From: Phenylobacterium sp.
Lineage (GTDB): Bacteria; Pseudomonadota; Alphaproteobacteria; Caulobacterales; Caulobacteraceae
DNA: 64,000 nt
Assembly (NCBI RefSeq): GCF_030680185.1
Contig: NZ_JAUXVZ010000055.1
Location: forward strand, 62,001 to 126,000
Direction of reading: 5' to 3'
The translations under genes and the position numbers were made by a program. Of this stretch, positions 19,001 to 28,471 are shown one piece after another (position 1 is the stretch's first letter; each line of letters begins with the position of its first letter). Under the pieces are notes generated by a model that was not told the DNA's origin, did not search any database, and worked only from the letters and a program-made list of their open reading frames with translations.

Positions 19001-19840
19001 ATGGATCACGCCCTCTCGCCCCTCCTCATCCGCATCGCCGAAGCGCTGGAACGGCTGGCGCCGCCCGCGCCCGCCCCGGCCGATTTCTCGGCCGCCCGGC
19101 TGTTTCGCCACGACCCGGAAACCGGCGGGTTCCATCCTGCCCCCGACTATCCCCTGAGCCTGGACTCGCTGGTGGGCGTAGAGCGGCAGAAGGCGCGTTT
19201 CGTGGAGAACCTCGAGCGCTTCGCTCAGGGCCTGCCGGCCAACCACGTCCTGCTGTGGGGCGTGCGCGGCACGGGCAAGAGCTCCATCGCCAAGGCGGCT
19301 TTCATGGCCGTGGGGGGCGGATATGAGGCCCTGAAGCTGGTGGAGGTGGACCGTGATCAGGTCACCGCCCTGCCCGCCCTGTTCGACATCCTGCGGGGGC
19401 GCGATGAGCGCTTCGTGGTGCTCTGCGATGACCTGTCCTTCGAGGAAGGGGCGGCCGCGGCCAAGGCGCTGAAGTCGGCGCTGGAAGGCGGCGTGTCCGG
19501 GCCGCCGGCCAATGTGCTGTTCGTGGCCACCTCGAACCGCCGCCACCTGATGCCCCGGGGCCATCAGGAAGATCGCGGCCTGATCGCCACGGCCGAGGAC
19601 GCCGAGGAAGAGGTCAGCGTCTCCGACCGCTTCGGCCTCTGGATCGGCTTCCCGCCCATGGACCAGCCCACCTATCTGGAGGCGGTGCGCGCCTATGCCG
19701 CGCGCTACGAGCTCAGCGATCCGGACCTGGACCGCCACGCCCTGCAATGGGCGCAGCTGCGCGGGGCCCGCTCGGGCCGTGTGGCTTGGCAGTTCATCCG
19801 CGACCTGGCCGGGGCGCAGGGCAAGACCCTGCCCCTCTGA
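19001..19840 (+). CDS. DUF815-type AAA ATPase
   Basis: A 279-residue P-loop protein. The N-terminal helix bundle is followed by LDSLVGVERQKARFVENLERF, which precedes the Walker A motif GVRGTGKSS (about residues 84-92). Walker B is FVVLCDDLSF, and VLFVATSNRRHLMPRG is the sensor-1 region. This combination matches the DUF815 family of small AAA proteins, which are widespread in proteobacteria and of unsettled function. The start chosen is the ATG at 19001; longer in-frame openings run into the divergent yajC promoter region. Convergent with the nlpD-like gene. Confidence 0.85.
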   Translation: MDHALSPLLIRIAEALERLAPPAPAPADFSAARLFRHDPETGGFHPAPDYPLSLDSLVGVERQKARFVENLERFAQGLPANHVLLWGVRGTGKSSIAKAAFMAVGGGYEALKLVEVDRDQVTALPALFDILRGRDERFVVLCDDLSFEEGAAAAKALKSALEGGVSGPPANVLFVATSNRRHLMPRGHQEDRGLIATAEDAEEEVSVSDRFGLWIGFPPMDQPTYLEAVRAYAARYELSDPDLDRHALQWAQLRGARSGRVAWQFIRDLAGAQGKTLPL

Positions 19841-19867
19841 ACCTGGCCGAGAGGCCGGCGCCTGCCC

Positions 19868-21151
19868 CTATTGGGGCAGGACCAGCATCGGATCGATGGG
19901 GCGGGCGCGGTCCTGCGGGGTCGGGGCGAAGCGGACCTCGAAGTGCAGCTGGGGCTCGCCCACCTCGCCGGTGGCGCCGGCCTGGCCGATCTGCTGCCCC
20001 TGGCTGATCTTGTCCTGCATCTTCACGTCGATGCGCGCCAGATGGCCATAGGCCGTGACCCAGCCATCGGCATGCTTGATCAGCACCAGATTGCCGAAGC
20101 CCGGCACCTGGTCGCCGGCATAGACCACATCGCCAGCGGCCGAGGCGCGGACAGCCTCGCCTGAGCGCGCCCGGATATTGACGCCGTCGTTGCGCTGGCC
20201 GGTGCCCTTGGGCCCGAAGGTGGAGAGGATGTCGCCGCGCAGGGGCCACACGAAACGTCCACGGCCAAGCTCCGAGACCTGGGCGTCGGCCGGGGTGCGG
20301 GTGCTCGGCACAATCGCCGGCGCCGTCGGGGCGGGCGTAGGCGTGGCGGGCCGCGGGGCGGCCGGCGTCGGCGTCGGTGCTGGCGCGGCGGGACGCGGGG
20401 CGGCCGGTACGGGGGTCGTGGCGGCCGGCGGCGGGCTGGCCGCGGGCGCCGAGCGAGTCACCGGCACGCGGGCCGTGGTGGTGATCGGACCGGTGTCGCG
20501 GAAGCCGCTGGGCAGCAACAGCCTCTGGCCCGGCCGGATCACATCGGCGATCTGCATGGAATTGGCGTCGGCGATGGCCTGGGCCGACACGTTGAAGCGC
20601 CGGGCGATGGCGTAGAGCGTGTCGCCGCCGGCCACCACATAGGCCTTGGACGCGCTCGAGGGGCCCTTCAGGGTCTGGCCGGGCTGGATCACATAGTTGG
20701 GGCCGGCGAGATTATTGTCCTGCGCCAGTTGCGTGACGCTGGTCTCCAGCTTGCGGGCGATCCCATAGAGGCTGTCGCCGGCGACCACGGTGTAGGACTG
20801 GGGCGGGCCGTCGGCGTCCACCACCTGGCCCGTGGCCGAGGTGCGGGTGACGGTCTCATATTCCTGGGCCGGCGGCGGGGGCGGGTAGCTGTCGCCAGGG
20901 CGCGGCTGGGCCGAGGGCAGCGGATCGAGCGGCCGCGACTCCACCGGACTGGTGGGGATCGCCGAGGGCGGCGTGGTCTGATCCCCGGGCAAGGGCGTCG
21001 CCGCGGGCGGCGTCCCCTGGGCGTCAGGTCCCTGGCGGACCGGGAAGTTCGGCCGAACCGGCTCGACGCCCTCGTTCTGATAGGTCGAACAGGCGGCCAG
21101 CACGCTGCCGGCGAGCAGAACCAGGGCCGTACGGGTGAGGAAGTGCGTCAT
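19868..21151 (-). CDS. nlpD: NlpD-like lipoprotein with two LysM domains and a degenerate LytM (M23) domain
   Basis: A 427-residue lipoprotein: signal peptide with lipobox LAAC21, a Pro-rich linker (40-118), LysM1 (about 119-163), LysM2 (about 170-215), a Pro/Ala/Thr linker, and a LytM domain (about 300-425). Active M23 enzymes use HxxxD and HxH zinc ligands. Here the first pair is Asn321 and Asn325 (NDGVNI), and the last motif is Gln401-Leu-His403; only His370 (YGH) and His403 remain. This fits NlpD/EnvC-type amidase activators rather than a hydrolase. Gene order surE-pcm-nlpD matches E. coli. A CtrA box lies 46 bases upstream, suggesting cell-cycle control. Confidence 0.88.
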   Translation of the reverse strand: MTHFLTRTALVLLAGSVLAACSTYQNEGVEPVRPNFPVRQGPDAQGTPPAATPLPGDQTTPPSAIPTSPVESRPLDPLPSAQPRPGDSYPPPPPAQEYETVTRTSATGQVVDADGPPQSYTVVAGDSLYGIARKLETSVTQLAQDNNLAGPNYVIQPGQTLKGPSSASKAYVVAGGDTLYAIARRFNVSAQAIADANSMQIADVIRPGQRLLLPSGFRDTGPITTTARVPVTRSAPAASPPPAATTPVPAAPRPAAPAPTPTPAAPRPATPTPAPTAPAIVPSTRTPADAQVSELGRGRFVWPLRGDILSTFGPKGTGQRNDGVNIRARSGEAVRASAAGDVVYAGDQVPGFGNLVLIKHADGWVTAYGHLARIDVKMQDKISQGQQIGQAGATGEVGEPQLHFEVRFAPTPQDRARPIDPMLVLPQ

Positions 21152-21196
21152 GGCCGCTCCATGGGTCAGATACGGACTTGAGTCAGGGCCGCAGGG

Positions 21197-21211
21197 TTAA
21201 TGGTCGGTTAA
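21197..21211 (-). promoter_or_regulatory. CtrA-binding box upstream of the nlpD-like gene
   Basis: On the minus strand TTAACCGACCATTAA is an exact TTAA-N7-TTAA match to the CtrA consensus. It is 46 bases before the nlpD-like ATG, in the only sizeable gap (103 bases) between pcm and that gene. This implies a separate, cell-cycle-timed promoter. Confidence 0.7.
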
Positions 21212-21254
21212 GTCGGGCGCCCAAGGCGACCCAGAATGCGATCTTCAGCGCCGC

Positions 21255-21911
21255 TCACAGTTCGCGGGCGACGCCATCAAGGAGGGGCACAAAGCGGACT
21301 TCGCCCAGATCTTCCACGGAGAAGCCGCCCTTCCCGTCCCCGCAATAGCGGCGAAGGATCTGGACAGGGCCGCGGCCGATCGGAGCGACGAGCATCCCGG
21401 CGGGCTTGAGCTGGGCCAGCAGGGCGCTCGGCTCATCTGGCGCCGCTGCTGTGACCATAATGCGGTCGAAGGGCGCCTGTTCGGGCCAGCCCTGACCGCC
21501 GTCGCCGAACCGGGTGATCACATTGGTCAGTTGCAGCGCCTTGAACCGGGCCTCGGCCTCGGCCAGCAGGGTGCGGTATCGCTCCACCGTGTAGACCAGC
21601 CGCGCCATGCGCGAGAGGATCGCCGTCTGGTAGCCGGAGCCGGTGCCGATCTCCAGCACCCGGGCGCGGGGCTCGATCTTCAGGGCCTGGGTCATCAGGC
21701 CGACGATGAAGGGCTGGCTGATGGTCTGGCCGCAGGCGATGGGCAGGGCTGAGTCCTCGAAGGCCCGCTCCTGGAACAGATCCGGCGTGAACATCTGCCG
21801 AGGCGTGGCCTCCAGCGCCTTCAGCACCTTGGCGTCGCTCACCCCTTGCGAGCGCAGGGACAGGACCAGGCGGGCCAGGCGGGTCTCGGGCTTGTCCTCG
21901 TCCTTGGCCAT
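21255..21911 (-). CDS. pcm: Protein-L-isoaspartate O-methyltransferase
   Basis: A 218-residue SAM-dependent enzyme that starts repair of isoaspartyl residues in aged proteins. Seen: TPRQMFTPDLFQERAFED, then the conserved ALPIACGQTISQPFIVGLM, which contacts the substrate, and the SAM-binding motif VLEIGTGSGYQTAIL. The C-terminal GGFSVEDLGEVRFVPL is also typical. Length normal. It begins two bases after the surE stop and so is translationally close-coupled; the surE-pcm pair is conserved across proteobacteria. Confidence 0.96.
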   Translation of the reverse strand: MAKDEDKPETRLARLVLSLRSQGVSDAKVLKALEATPRQMFTPDLFQERAFEDSALPIACGQTISQPFIVGLMTQALKIEPRARVLEIGTGSGYQTAILSRMARLVYTVERYRTLLAEAEARFKALQLTNVITRFGDGGQGWPEQAPFDRIMVTAAAPDEPSALLAQLKPAGMLVAPIGRGPVQILRRYCGDGKGGFSVEDLGEVRFVPLLDGVAREL

Positions 21912-21913
21912 GG

Positions 21914-22690
21914 TCAGACCTTTGGCGGCGCGCCGCCCAGGACGCCGCGCATCTTGAAGACGGTTTCAGCGTGGGTCAGGTCGATGTGCAGGGGCGTGAC
22001 GGAGATCTTGCCCTGGTAGATGGCCCGCAGGTCGGTCCCCTCCTCCGGCTGCGACCGCTCCTGGCGGAAGCCCATCCAGTAATAGTCCCGGCCGCGCAGA
22101 TCGCTGCGCCGTTCGGCATGGCGCACCTGGACGTCGCGGAAGCCCTGGCGCGTGACCTCGACCTCGGTCACCTCGGCCGACGGACGGTTGGGGAAGTTGA
22201 GGTTCATGACCACGTCCTTGGGCCAGCCGATCTCCAGCAGGCGCTTGACGATACCCGGTCCGAACGTCTCGGCCACCTCGAAGAAGGGATCGGCGGGCTT
22301 GGGGCCGCCAGTCTGCGACAGCGCAATGGCCGGGACGCCCATGGCCATGCCCTCGATGGCGCCGGCGACGGTGCCGGACATGGTCACATCCTCGGCGATA
22401 TTGGCGCCGCGGTTGACGCCGGAAAGCACGAGGTCGGGCTTTGCGCCCTTGATAAGCTCGCTCATGCCCAGCATCACGCAGTCGGTGGGCGTGCCGCTGA
22501 CGGCGAAGCGGCGATCGTCGAGTTCACGGACCCGCACCGGCTCCGACAGGGTCAGGGCCCGCGACGCGCCCGACTGCTCGTATTCCGGCGCGACGATCCA
22601 GATGTCGTCAGAGAGTTGGCGCGCAATTCGCTCCAGCGCCTGCAGGCCCTCGGCATGGATGCCGTCGTCATTGGTCAGCAGAAGTCTCAT
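21914..22690 (-). CDS. surE: 5'-nucleotidase SurE
   Basis: A 258-residue metal-dependent phosphatase that dephosphorylates nucleoside monophosphates and exopolyphosphate. The N-terminal [12 protein letters not shown] carries the metal-binding Asp pair, [12 protein letters not shown] and [20 protein letters not shown] hold the other active-site residues, and NLNFPN follows. Length and motif order are standard. Its start overlaps the serS stop by four bases (ATGA), showing coupling within the operon. Confidence 0.96.
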   Translation of the reverse strand: MRLLLTNDDGIHAEGLQALERIARQLSDDIWIVAPEYEQSGASRALTLSEPVRVRELDDRRFAVSGTPTDCVMLGMSELIKGAKPDLVLSGVNRGANIAEDVTMSGTVAGAIEGMAMGVPAIALSQTGGPKPADPFFEVAETFGPGIVKRLLEIGWPKDVVMNLNFPNRPSAEVTEVEVTRQGFRDVQVRHAERRSDLRGRDYYWMGFRQERSQPEEGTDLRAIYQGKISVTPLHIDLTHAETVFKMRGVLGGAPPKV

Positions 22691-23967
22691 GCGTCGCCGC
22701 CGATCCGGGTCAGCCCGCCCATATAGGGATGCAGGGCCTGGGGCACGGCGATGGCGCCGTTCTCGTCCTGATAGTTTTCCAGAATGGCCACCAGGGTCCG
22801 GCCGACCGCCAGGCCCGAGCCGTTCAGGGTGTGGACGAAGCGGGTCGCCTTGTCGCCGGCCCCCTTGGTGCGGGCGTTCATCCGACGGCCCTGGAAATCG
22901 CCACAGTTGGAGCAGGAGCTGATCTCGCGATAGCGCCCCTCCGACGGGATCCAGACCTCCAGGTCATAGGTCTTGCGGGCCGAAAAGCCCATGTCGCCCG
23001 TGCACAGCAGCATGGTGCGGAACGGCAGCTCCAGGGCCTTCAGCACCGCTTCGGCGCACCCCACCATCCGCTCGTGCTCGGCGTCCGACTGGTCCGGCGT
23101 GGTGATGGAGACCAGTTCCACCTTCTGGAACTGGTGCTGGCGGATCATGCCGCGGGTGTCGCGACCCGAAGCGCCGGCCTCGGACCGGAAGCAATGGGTC
23201 AGGGCCGTGAGCCGCAGAGGCAGCTCTTCGGTGGGCGTGATCTGGTCACGCACCAGATTGGTCAGCGAGACCTCGGCGGTGGGGATCAGCCAGCGGCCAT
23301 CTTCGGTGTGGAACAGGTCCTCGGCGAACTTGGGCAGCTGGCCGGTGCCGAACACCGCCTCGTCGCGCACCAGCAGCGGCGGCGAAACCTCCAGATAGCC
23401 ATGCTCGCGGGTCTGCAGGTCGAGCATGAACTGGCCGAGCGCGCGCTCGAGCCGGGCGATCTGGCCCTTCAGCACCACGAAGCGCGAGCCGCTCATGCGG
23501 GCGGCGGCCTCGAAGTCCATCAGGCCCAGGGTCTCGCCGAGATCGACATGGTCCTTGGGCGAGGCGATGGCGAAGGGCTCGCCCCAGCGGCGGACCTGCT
23601 GGTTGTCGTCCTCGTCGGCGCCCGGGGGCACGTCGGGGGCCGGCAGGTTGGGCAGGCCGGCCAGCAGGTCACGCAGGGCCTCGCCGGTCTCGCGTTCGAC
23701 AGTCCCTTGGGTTTCGAGCACGCCCTTGAGCGCCTCGACCTCGGCCATCAGACGGCTGGCCTCGGCCTCGTCCTTGCGCCCCTTGGCCTGGCCGATCTGC
23801 TTGGACAGGTCGTTGCGGCGGCTCTGGGCGTCCTGCAGGGCCGTCTGGGCGGCGCGCAGGGTGGCGTCCAGGTCCAGGGCCTCGGCGGCGACGCCGGAGC
23901 GGCCCTTCGCACTCCAGGCCTGCTCATAGAGGTCGGGATTGTCGCGAATGGCCTTGATGTCGTGCAT
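22687..23967 (-). CDS. serS: Seryl-tRNA synthetase
   Basis: A 426-residue class II aminoacyl-tRNA synthetase. It has the N-terminal antiparallel coiled coil (about 25-110) that grips the long variable arm of tRNA-Ser, starting from [18 protein letters not shown]. The catalytic core includes [17 protein letters not shown], motif 2 [20 protein letters not shown] and motif 3 near the C-terminus ([19 protein letters not shown]). Length normal. Located 76 bases after tatC and overlapping surE. No T-box or other leader was seen in that gap. Confidence 0.97.
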   Translation of the reverse strand: MHDIKAIRDNPDLYEQAWSAKGRSGVAAEALDLDATLRAAQTALQDAQSRRNDLSKQIGQAKGRKDEAEASRLMAEVEALKGVLETQGTVERETGEALRDLLAGLPNLPAPDVPPGADEDDNQQVRRWGEPFAIASPKDHVDLGETLGLMDFEAAARMSGSRFVVLKGQIARLERALGQFMLDLQTREHGYLEVSPPLLVRDEAVFGTGQLPKFAEDLFHTEDGRWLIPTAEVSLTNLVRDQITPTEELPLRLTALTHCFRSEAGASGRDTRGMIRQHQFQKVELVSITTPDQSDAEHERMVGCAEAVLKALELPFRTMLLCTGDMGFSARKTYDLEVWIPSEGRYREISSCSNCGDFQGRRMNARTKGAGDKATRFVHTLNGSGLAVGRTLVAILENYQDENGAIAVPQALHPYMGGLTRIGGDA

Positions 23968-24043
23968 GGCGCCGGCGGTCTTCTTGAGGTGAGCGGCCTT
24001 CTCTAGAGCGCGTCGGCCATGGGGCCAAGCCCGCCGGAGACCT

Positions 24044-24940
24044 CTAGGTGGGGATCACGTCGGTCCCGGCCTCATCCTCACGCCGGCGACGGCGTTCCAT
24101 CAGGCGCACGCACCAGATGGAGACCTCGTAGAGAAGGATGATCGGGATCGCCAGCGAGAGCTGGCTGATCGGGTCGGGCGGGGTGACGATGGCCGCGACG
24201 ATGAACACCCCAAGGATGGCGTAGCGTCGCCCAGCGCGGAGCGTCTGAGCGTTCACCAGCCCCGTCAGGGCCAGCAGGGTCAGCACCACAGGCAACTGGA
24301 AACAGAGGCCGAAGGCCAGCAGCAGTGTGGTCACCAGGGTCAGATAGTCCGACACCTTGGGCAGGAGTTCGACCGTCACAGCGGCGTCCCCGATGATCTG
24401 CTGCGACAGGGAGAACCACAGGACGAACGGCAGGATCATGTAATAGACGAGGCTGGCGCCCAGCAGGAACAGGGCCGGCGCCGCAGCCAGGAACGGCAGG
24501 AAGGCCCGGCGTTCGCGCTTGTACAGCCCTGGCGCGACAAAGGCGTAGACCTGCCAGGCCAGCACCGGGAAGGTCAGGATCACCGCCCCGAAGGCGGCCA
24601 GCTTCAGCTTGGTGAAGAAGAATTCCAGCGGCGCGGTGAAGACCAGGCGCAGCCCTTCCCCGCCCTCCGGCACGTCGGTGAATCCGCTGAGCGCCGAGAT
24701 CAGCGCGAAGGGGCCATGGCCGCCGCCCGCCGTCTCCGCGGCCATCAGCCTGGCGGCGACCTCGAACGGATGCAGCAGGAAGATATAGATCGGCTCGGCG
24801 AAGGCGAAGCAGACGCCAAAGCCCGCGCCAAAGGCGACGATGCAGATGATCAGCCGCTTGCGCAGCTCCACCAGATGGTCGAGCAGCGGCGCGCGGGAGG
24901 CTTCGATCTCGCGATCGTCATCGTCTTCCACTGTGCTCAC
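24044..24940 (-). CDS. tatC: Sec-independent protein translocase TatC
   Basis: A 298-residue six-span membrane protein, the signal-peptide receptor of the twin-arginine translocase. The N-terminal cytoplasmic part has the signature [20 protein letters not shown]. The conserved [20 protein letters not shown] and [12 protein letters not shown] follow, and later [11 protein letters not shown]. The loop between helices 1 and 2 is somewhat long ([20 protein letters not shown]). The gene overlaps tatB by four bases. A likely client encoded in the window is the Tat-signal PLP enzyme at 34.5-35.8 kb. Confidence 0.97.
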   Translation of the reverse strand: MSTVEDDDDREIEASRAPLLDHLVELRKRLIICIVAFGAGFGVCFAFAEPIYIFLLHPFEVAARLMAAETAGGGHGPFALISALSGFTDVPEGGEGLRLVFTAPLEFFFTKLKLAAFGAVILTFPVLAWQVYAFVAPGLYKRERRAFLPFLAAAPALFLLGASLVYYMILPFVLWFSLSQQIIGDAAVTVELLPKVSDYLTLVTTLLLAFGLCFQLPVVLTLLALTGLVNAQTLRAGRRYAILGVFIVAAIVTPPDPISQLSLAIPIILLYEVSIWCVRLMERRRRREDEAGTDVIPT

Positions 24941-25527
24941 GCCTTGTCTCCGGCGGGCTTGGCCCGGCTCGCGCGGGGCTTGGCCGGCGCCTTGGGGGTC
25001 GTCGCCTTGGCGGTGGAGGACGAGGCTGCTTTCCGGGGCGCCTTGGGCGCAGCCGCGCTGGAAGGCTCCGCCTTGGCCTTGGCCGGCTTGGCCACCGCGG
25101 TCTTTGCGGCGCTCGGCTCAGACGGGGGCGCAGGCTTGGGGGCTTCCGGCGTCGGCGCCGCCGGCTCTGGATCACTCAGAGACTGGCTGCCGGCATAGGG
25201 GTTTCCCATCGGCGGGTGGACTTGCATGCCGCCATTGGACAGGCCGGTCTCGATCTCCCGCATCACCGACTGGGCGTCGGTGCGTCCGAGCTCCTCGTCC
25301 AGCACCTTGCCGCTGCGCAGGGCCTCGACCTCGCGGCGCAGTTCGTCCAGCTCGGACTGGCGCCCCATCTCATCGAAGCTGGCGCGAAACTCCGCCGCCA
25401 TGCCCCGCAGGCGCGCCGTGAACTGGCCCAGCCGACGCATGAGCATCGGCAGGTCCTTGGGCCCCACCACCACGAGGGCGACGATGCCGATGAGCAGGAG
25501 TTCACCTGCGCCGATGTCGGGAAGCAT
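24937..25527 (-). CDS. tatB: Sec-independent protein translocase TatB
   Basis: A 196-residue protein with one N-terminal membrane helix (GAGELLLIGIVALVVVGPKD), followed by the amphipathic helix LPMLMRRLGQFTARLRGMAA, the TatB pattern. The C-terminal half (about 105-196) is Pro/Ala/Lys-rich and disordered, longer than in enteric TatB but usual for this class. It forms the substrate receptor with TatC. Coupled to tatC by a four-base overlap. Confidence 0.95.
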   Translation of the reverse strand: MLPDIGAGELLLIGIVALVVVGPKDLPMLMRRLGQFTARLRGMAAEFRASFDEMGRQSELDELRREVEALRSGKVLDEELGRTDAQSVMREIETGLSNGGMQVHPPMGNPYAGSQSLSDPEPAAPTPEAPKPAPPSEPSAAKTAVAKPAKAKAEPSSAAAPKAPRKAASSSTAKATTPKAPAKPRASRAKPAGDKA

Positions 25528-25640
25528 GGCCGTTGTCGCCTAGGGCCTTGTCAGACCAGGAGTAAGGAGTGCGGTCCAAGGCGCGCCCTGAACCGATGAA
25601 GTCGAAGGTCGACCGACGCGCGGCGCGACCGGGCGGGCGA

Positions 25641-25853
25641 TCAGCTGCGGACCTCGTCCTTTTCCCGCTCGGGGATGGTCTTGACGGGTTCGGCCTTGGC
25701 CTCTTCGGCCTCTTCGCCCTTCAGGCCGTCGCGGAAGGCGCGGATGCCCTTGGCGGCGTCCCCCATGACCGACGAGATCTTGCCCCGGCCCCCGAACAGG
25801 AGGGCGAAGACGACGAGGACGATCAGCCAGTGCCAGATCGAAAACGAGCCCAT
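25641..25853 (-). CDS. tatA: Sec-independent protein translocase TatA
   Basis: A 70-residue protein: membrane helix [20 protein letters not shown], then the amphipathic helix [20 protein letters not shown], then an acidic tail ending EREKDEVRS. It is the oligomeric pore-forming component of the Tat system. Located 113 bases before tatB; the gap shows no other gene or clear terminator. Confidence 0.96.
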   Translation of the reverse strand: MGSFSIWHWLIVLVVFALLFGGRGKISSVMGDAAKGIRAFRDGLKGEEAEEAKAEPVKTIPEREKDEVRS

Positions 25854-25989
25854 AAGGCGAAACTCCTATGTTGAGCGGTCCTCGGCGACCGCGTCGCCAC
25901 CCCTCAATTCCATATCAATATAGCGGCTCCCGCCCCCAAGCGCCAAGGTGAGGCGCCAAGGGATTTACGAAGCCCCGCTCACAAGGTGG

Positions 25990-26643
25990 TCAGGAAGGCT
26001 GACTGTCCTCGTCTCCGCCCAGGAAGTCGGTGTGGAATTCCGGCGCGTCGCTGTCCAGGGCCATCAGATCCTCGTCGGCCGCCGCCGCCGAGGGGTCAGG
26101 CACCGCAAAGTCCGGGGGAAGGTCCAGGCCCAGAAGGCCCGCGGCCCTCATCTCGGCCATCCCCGGAAGGTCTGCAAGGCTGGCGAGGCCATAATGCTCG
26201 AGGAAGGCGTCGGTGGTGCCATAGGTGACCGGCCGGCCCGGCGTCCGGCGGCGGCCGCGCATGCGAACCAGGCCCACCTCCAGCAGCACATCCAGGGTGC
26301 CCTTGCTGGCCTGGACCCCGCGCACCGATTCGATCTCGGCCCGGGTCACCGGCTGGTGATAGGCGATGATGGCGAGGGTCTCCTGGGCGGCCTTGGACAG
26401 ACGGCGCGGCTCCTCTCGGGCCTCGGTCATCAGATAGGCGAGATCGGCCGCGGTCTGGAAGCGCCAGCGATCGGCGACACAAACCAGCTCCACCCCCCGC
26501 CCCTCATAGCGCGCCTTCAGCGCCATCAGCGCCCCGCCCACGTCGGCGTCAGGTCCCAGGCGCTCGATCAGTTCGGCGGCGCTGAGGGGGCCGGCGGCGG
26601 CGAACAGCAGGGCCTCCAGGGCGCGTTCGACAGCCACGCTCAT
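25990..26643 (-). CDS. scpB: Segregation and condensation protein B
   Basis: A 217-residue winged-helix protein of the SMC-ScpAB condensin complex. The N-terminal VERALEALLFAAAGPLSAAEL and the central LSKAAQETLAIIAYHQPVTRAEIESVRGV are diagnostic. An acidic C-terminal tail (FLGGDEDSQPS) is present. It overlaps scpA by four bases. Together with ScpA and Smc it organises newly replicated origins. Confidence 0.95.
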   Translation of the reverse strand: MSVAVERALEALLFAAAGPLSAAELIERLGPDADVGGALMALKARYEGRGVELVCVADRWRFQTAADLAYLMTEAREEPRRLSKAAQETLAIIAYHQPVTRAEIESVRGVQASKGTLDVLLEVGLVRMRGRRRTPGRPVTYGTTDAFLEHYGLASLADLPGMAEMRAAGLLGLDLPPDFAVPDPSAAAADEDLMALDSDAPEFHTDFLGGDEDSQPS

Positions 26644-27455
26644 GCGGCGACCCCTTCACGGCGGGCGCGCAGATAGAGATCGGCGAAGGCCTCCAGCTGG
26701 CGGGCCTCCAGCGCGCCCTCCTTCACCAGCTCCAGGCTCGCCGACAGGGTCGAGGCCAGGTACGAGGCCCGCGAAGGCCCCTCACCCGCCCCGGTCCGGA
26801 TTGGCGCGACGCCGGCCAGCGGCGTCCAGCGGTCAAGCTCAGGCAGCAGGCCGCGCAGGCGGTCGCGGGCCGCCTCGAGCGGATAGGCCTTGGGGGCCCG
26901 GGGCGCGTAGTGGCGATTCTCCTCGCGACGGCGCTGGTCAAGATAGGCGTCCATCAGGCTGTAGAGGTCGCCCTCGATCCGCATGGACGGAATGATCTGG
27001 ATGGCTTGCGGGTCGCCCCGCCCGAACACGTCGCGCCCCAGCTGCGGCCGGGCCTTCAGGGCCTCGGCGGCCTGGCGCATGGCGTCGAGCTTGGCCAGGC
27101 GGAAGGCGAGCTGGGCGGCCATCTCCTCAGCCGGCGGCTCCTCAGCCTGGGGCCGCTCGGGCTTGGGCAGCAGCAGGCGGGACTTCAGATAGGTCAGCCA
27201 GGCGGCCATGACGAGATAGTCCGCCGCCAGGGAAAACCGCAGGCGCCGCGCCTGATGGACAAAGGCCAGATACTGCTCGGCGAGCTTCAGCACCGACAGC
27301 TTGAGCAGATCGACCTTCTGGGTGCGCGCCAGCGCCAGCAGCACATGCAGCGGGCCTTCATAGCCATCGACGTCGATGATCAGCGCCTCGCCATCCTCGG
27401 CCGCCGTGGCCGCGGCCTCGAAGTCGAGATGGGGCTGGAAGCCTTGCCCGCTCAT
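26640..27455 (-). CDS. scpA: Segregation and condensation protein A
   Basis: A 271-residue kleisin that bridges the heads of the SMC dimer. The N-terminal motif GYEGPLHVLLALARTQKVDL and the following LAADYLVMAAWLTYLKSRLL are characteristic of ScpA. The C-terminal winged-helix region contains ELVKEGALEARQ. The stop codon overlaps the scpB start. The first base of this gene coincides with the last base of nagZ. Normal length for the class. Confidence 0.95.
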   Translation of the reverse strand: MSGQGFQPHLDFEAAATAAEDGEALIIDVDGYEGPLHVLLALARTQKVDLLKLSVLKLAEQYLAFVHQARRLRFSLAADYLVMAAWLTYLKSRLLLPKPERPQAEEPPAEEMAAQLAFRLAKLDAMRQAAEALKARPQLGRDVFGRGDPQAIQIIPSMRIEGDLYSLMDAYLDQRRREENRHYAPRAPKAYPLEAARDRLRGLLPELDRWTPLAGVAPIRTGAGEGPSRASYLASTLSASLELVKEGALEARQLEAFADLYLRARREGVAA

Positions 27456-28471
27456 CAGCCGCCGTCGAAGGCCGCCTCGAACCGGGCGCGGGCCTCGGCG
27501 AGGTCGATGGGTTCGGGCCGCCGGGCCAGGCGAGCCAGCGCAGCGTCCGCCCGGCGCCGCGCCTTGCCCGAGAGCTTGCCGCAGGCCGCGGCGATGGGCG
27601 CCATCTCGGCCATGTCGCCATTGCAGTGCAGGACCACGTCGCAGCCGGCCGCCAGCGAGGCGCGGGTGCGGTCCTTGAAGTCCCCCGAAAGCGCCTTCAT
27701 CGACAGGTCATCGCTCATCAGCAGGCCCTGGAAGCCGATCGACTCGCGGATGACGTGCTTGATCGCCTTGCGCGAGGTGGTAGCCGGCCGCTTGGGGTCG
27801 ATGGCCGAATAGACCACGTGGGCGGTCATCGCCATGGGCATGTCCGACAGGGTGCGGAACGGCTCGAAATCCACCGCCTCCAGCTCATCAAGGCCCGCAT
27901 CCACCACCGGCAGGTCCAGGTGGCTGTCGGCCGTGGCGCGGCCATGACCGGGGATATGCTTGATGATCGGCAGGACCCCGCCGGCGATCAGGCCCTCGGC
28001 CGCGGCCCGGCCCAGCAGGGCGACCTCCTGGGCGGTCTTGCCATAGGCGCGGTCGCCGATGACGTCATGGGCGCCGGCCTGGGGCACGTCGAGCACGGGC
28101 ACGCAGTCGGCGTTGATCCCCAGCTCCGCCAGGTCGTGGGCCATCAGCCGGGCGCCCAGGCGGGTGATCTCCCGGCGCAGCAGCGGATCATTGCCTGCCA
28201 GTTCGCCATAGGCGCGGCCCGGCGGGTACGCTGGCCAGTGCGGCGGCCCCAGGCGCTGAACCCGGCCGCCCTCCTGGTCGATCAGGATCGGCGCGTCTTC
28301 GCGGCCGACGCTCTCGCGCAGGGCGTCCACCAGCCGCCGCACCTGGGCGGGACTGTCCACATTGCGCTTGAACAGGATGAAGCCCCACGGCTTCACGTCG
28401 GCGAAGAAGGCCGCCTCGTCGGCGGTCAGCTCCAGGCCTGCGCAGCCGAAGATGCAGGCGCGGATGCTCAC
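27455..28471 (-). CDS. nagZ: Beta-N-acetylhexosaminidase NagZ
   Basis: A 338-residue family 3 glycoside hydrolase of the cytoplasm that removes GlcNAc from anhydro-muropeptides in peptidoglycan recycling. Catalytic signatures: KHIPGHGRATADSHLDLP, holding the Asp/His general acid-base dyad, and LLMSDDLSMKALSG, with the nucleophile Asp. DQEGGRVQRLGPP is the substrate-binding loop. No signal peptide. Overlaps the SPOR gene by four bases and scpA by one, so it sits inside a tightly packed operon. Confidence 0.95.
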   Translation of the reverse strand: MSIRACIFGCAGLELTADEAAFFADVKPWGFILFKRNVDSPAQVRRLVDALRESVGREDAPILIDQEGGRVQRLGPPHWPAYPPGRAYGELAGNDPLLRREITRLGARLMAHDLAELGINADCVPVLDVPQAGAHDVIGDRAYGKTAQEVALLGRAAAEGLIAGGVLPIIKHIPGHGRATADSHLDLPVVDAGLDELEAVDFEPFRTLSDMPMAMTAHVVYSAIDPKRPATTSRKAIKHVIRESIGFQGLLMSDDLSMKALSGDFKDRTRASLAAGCDVVLHCNGDMAEMAPIAAACGKLSGKARRRADAALARLARRPEPIDLAEARARFEAAFDGG

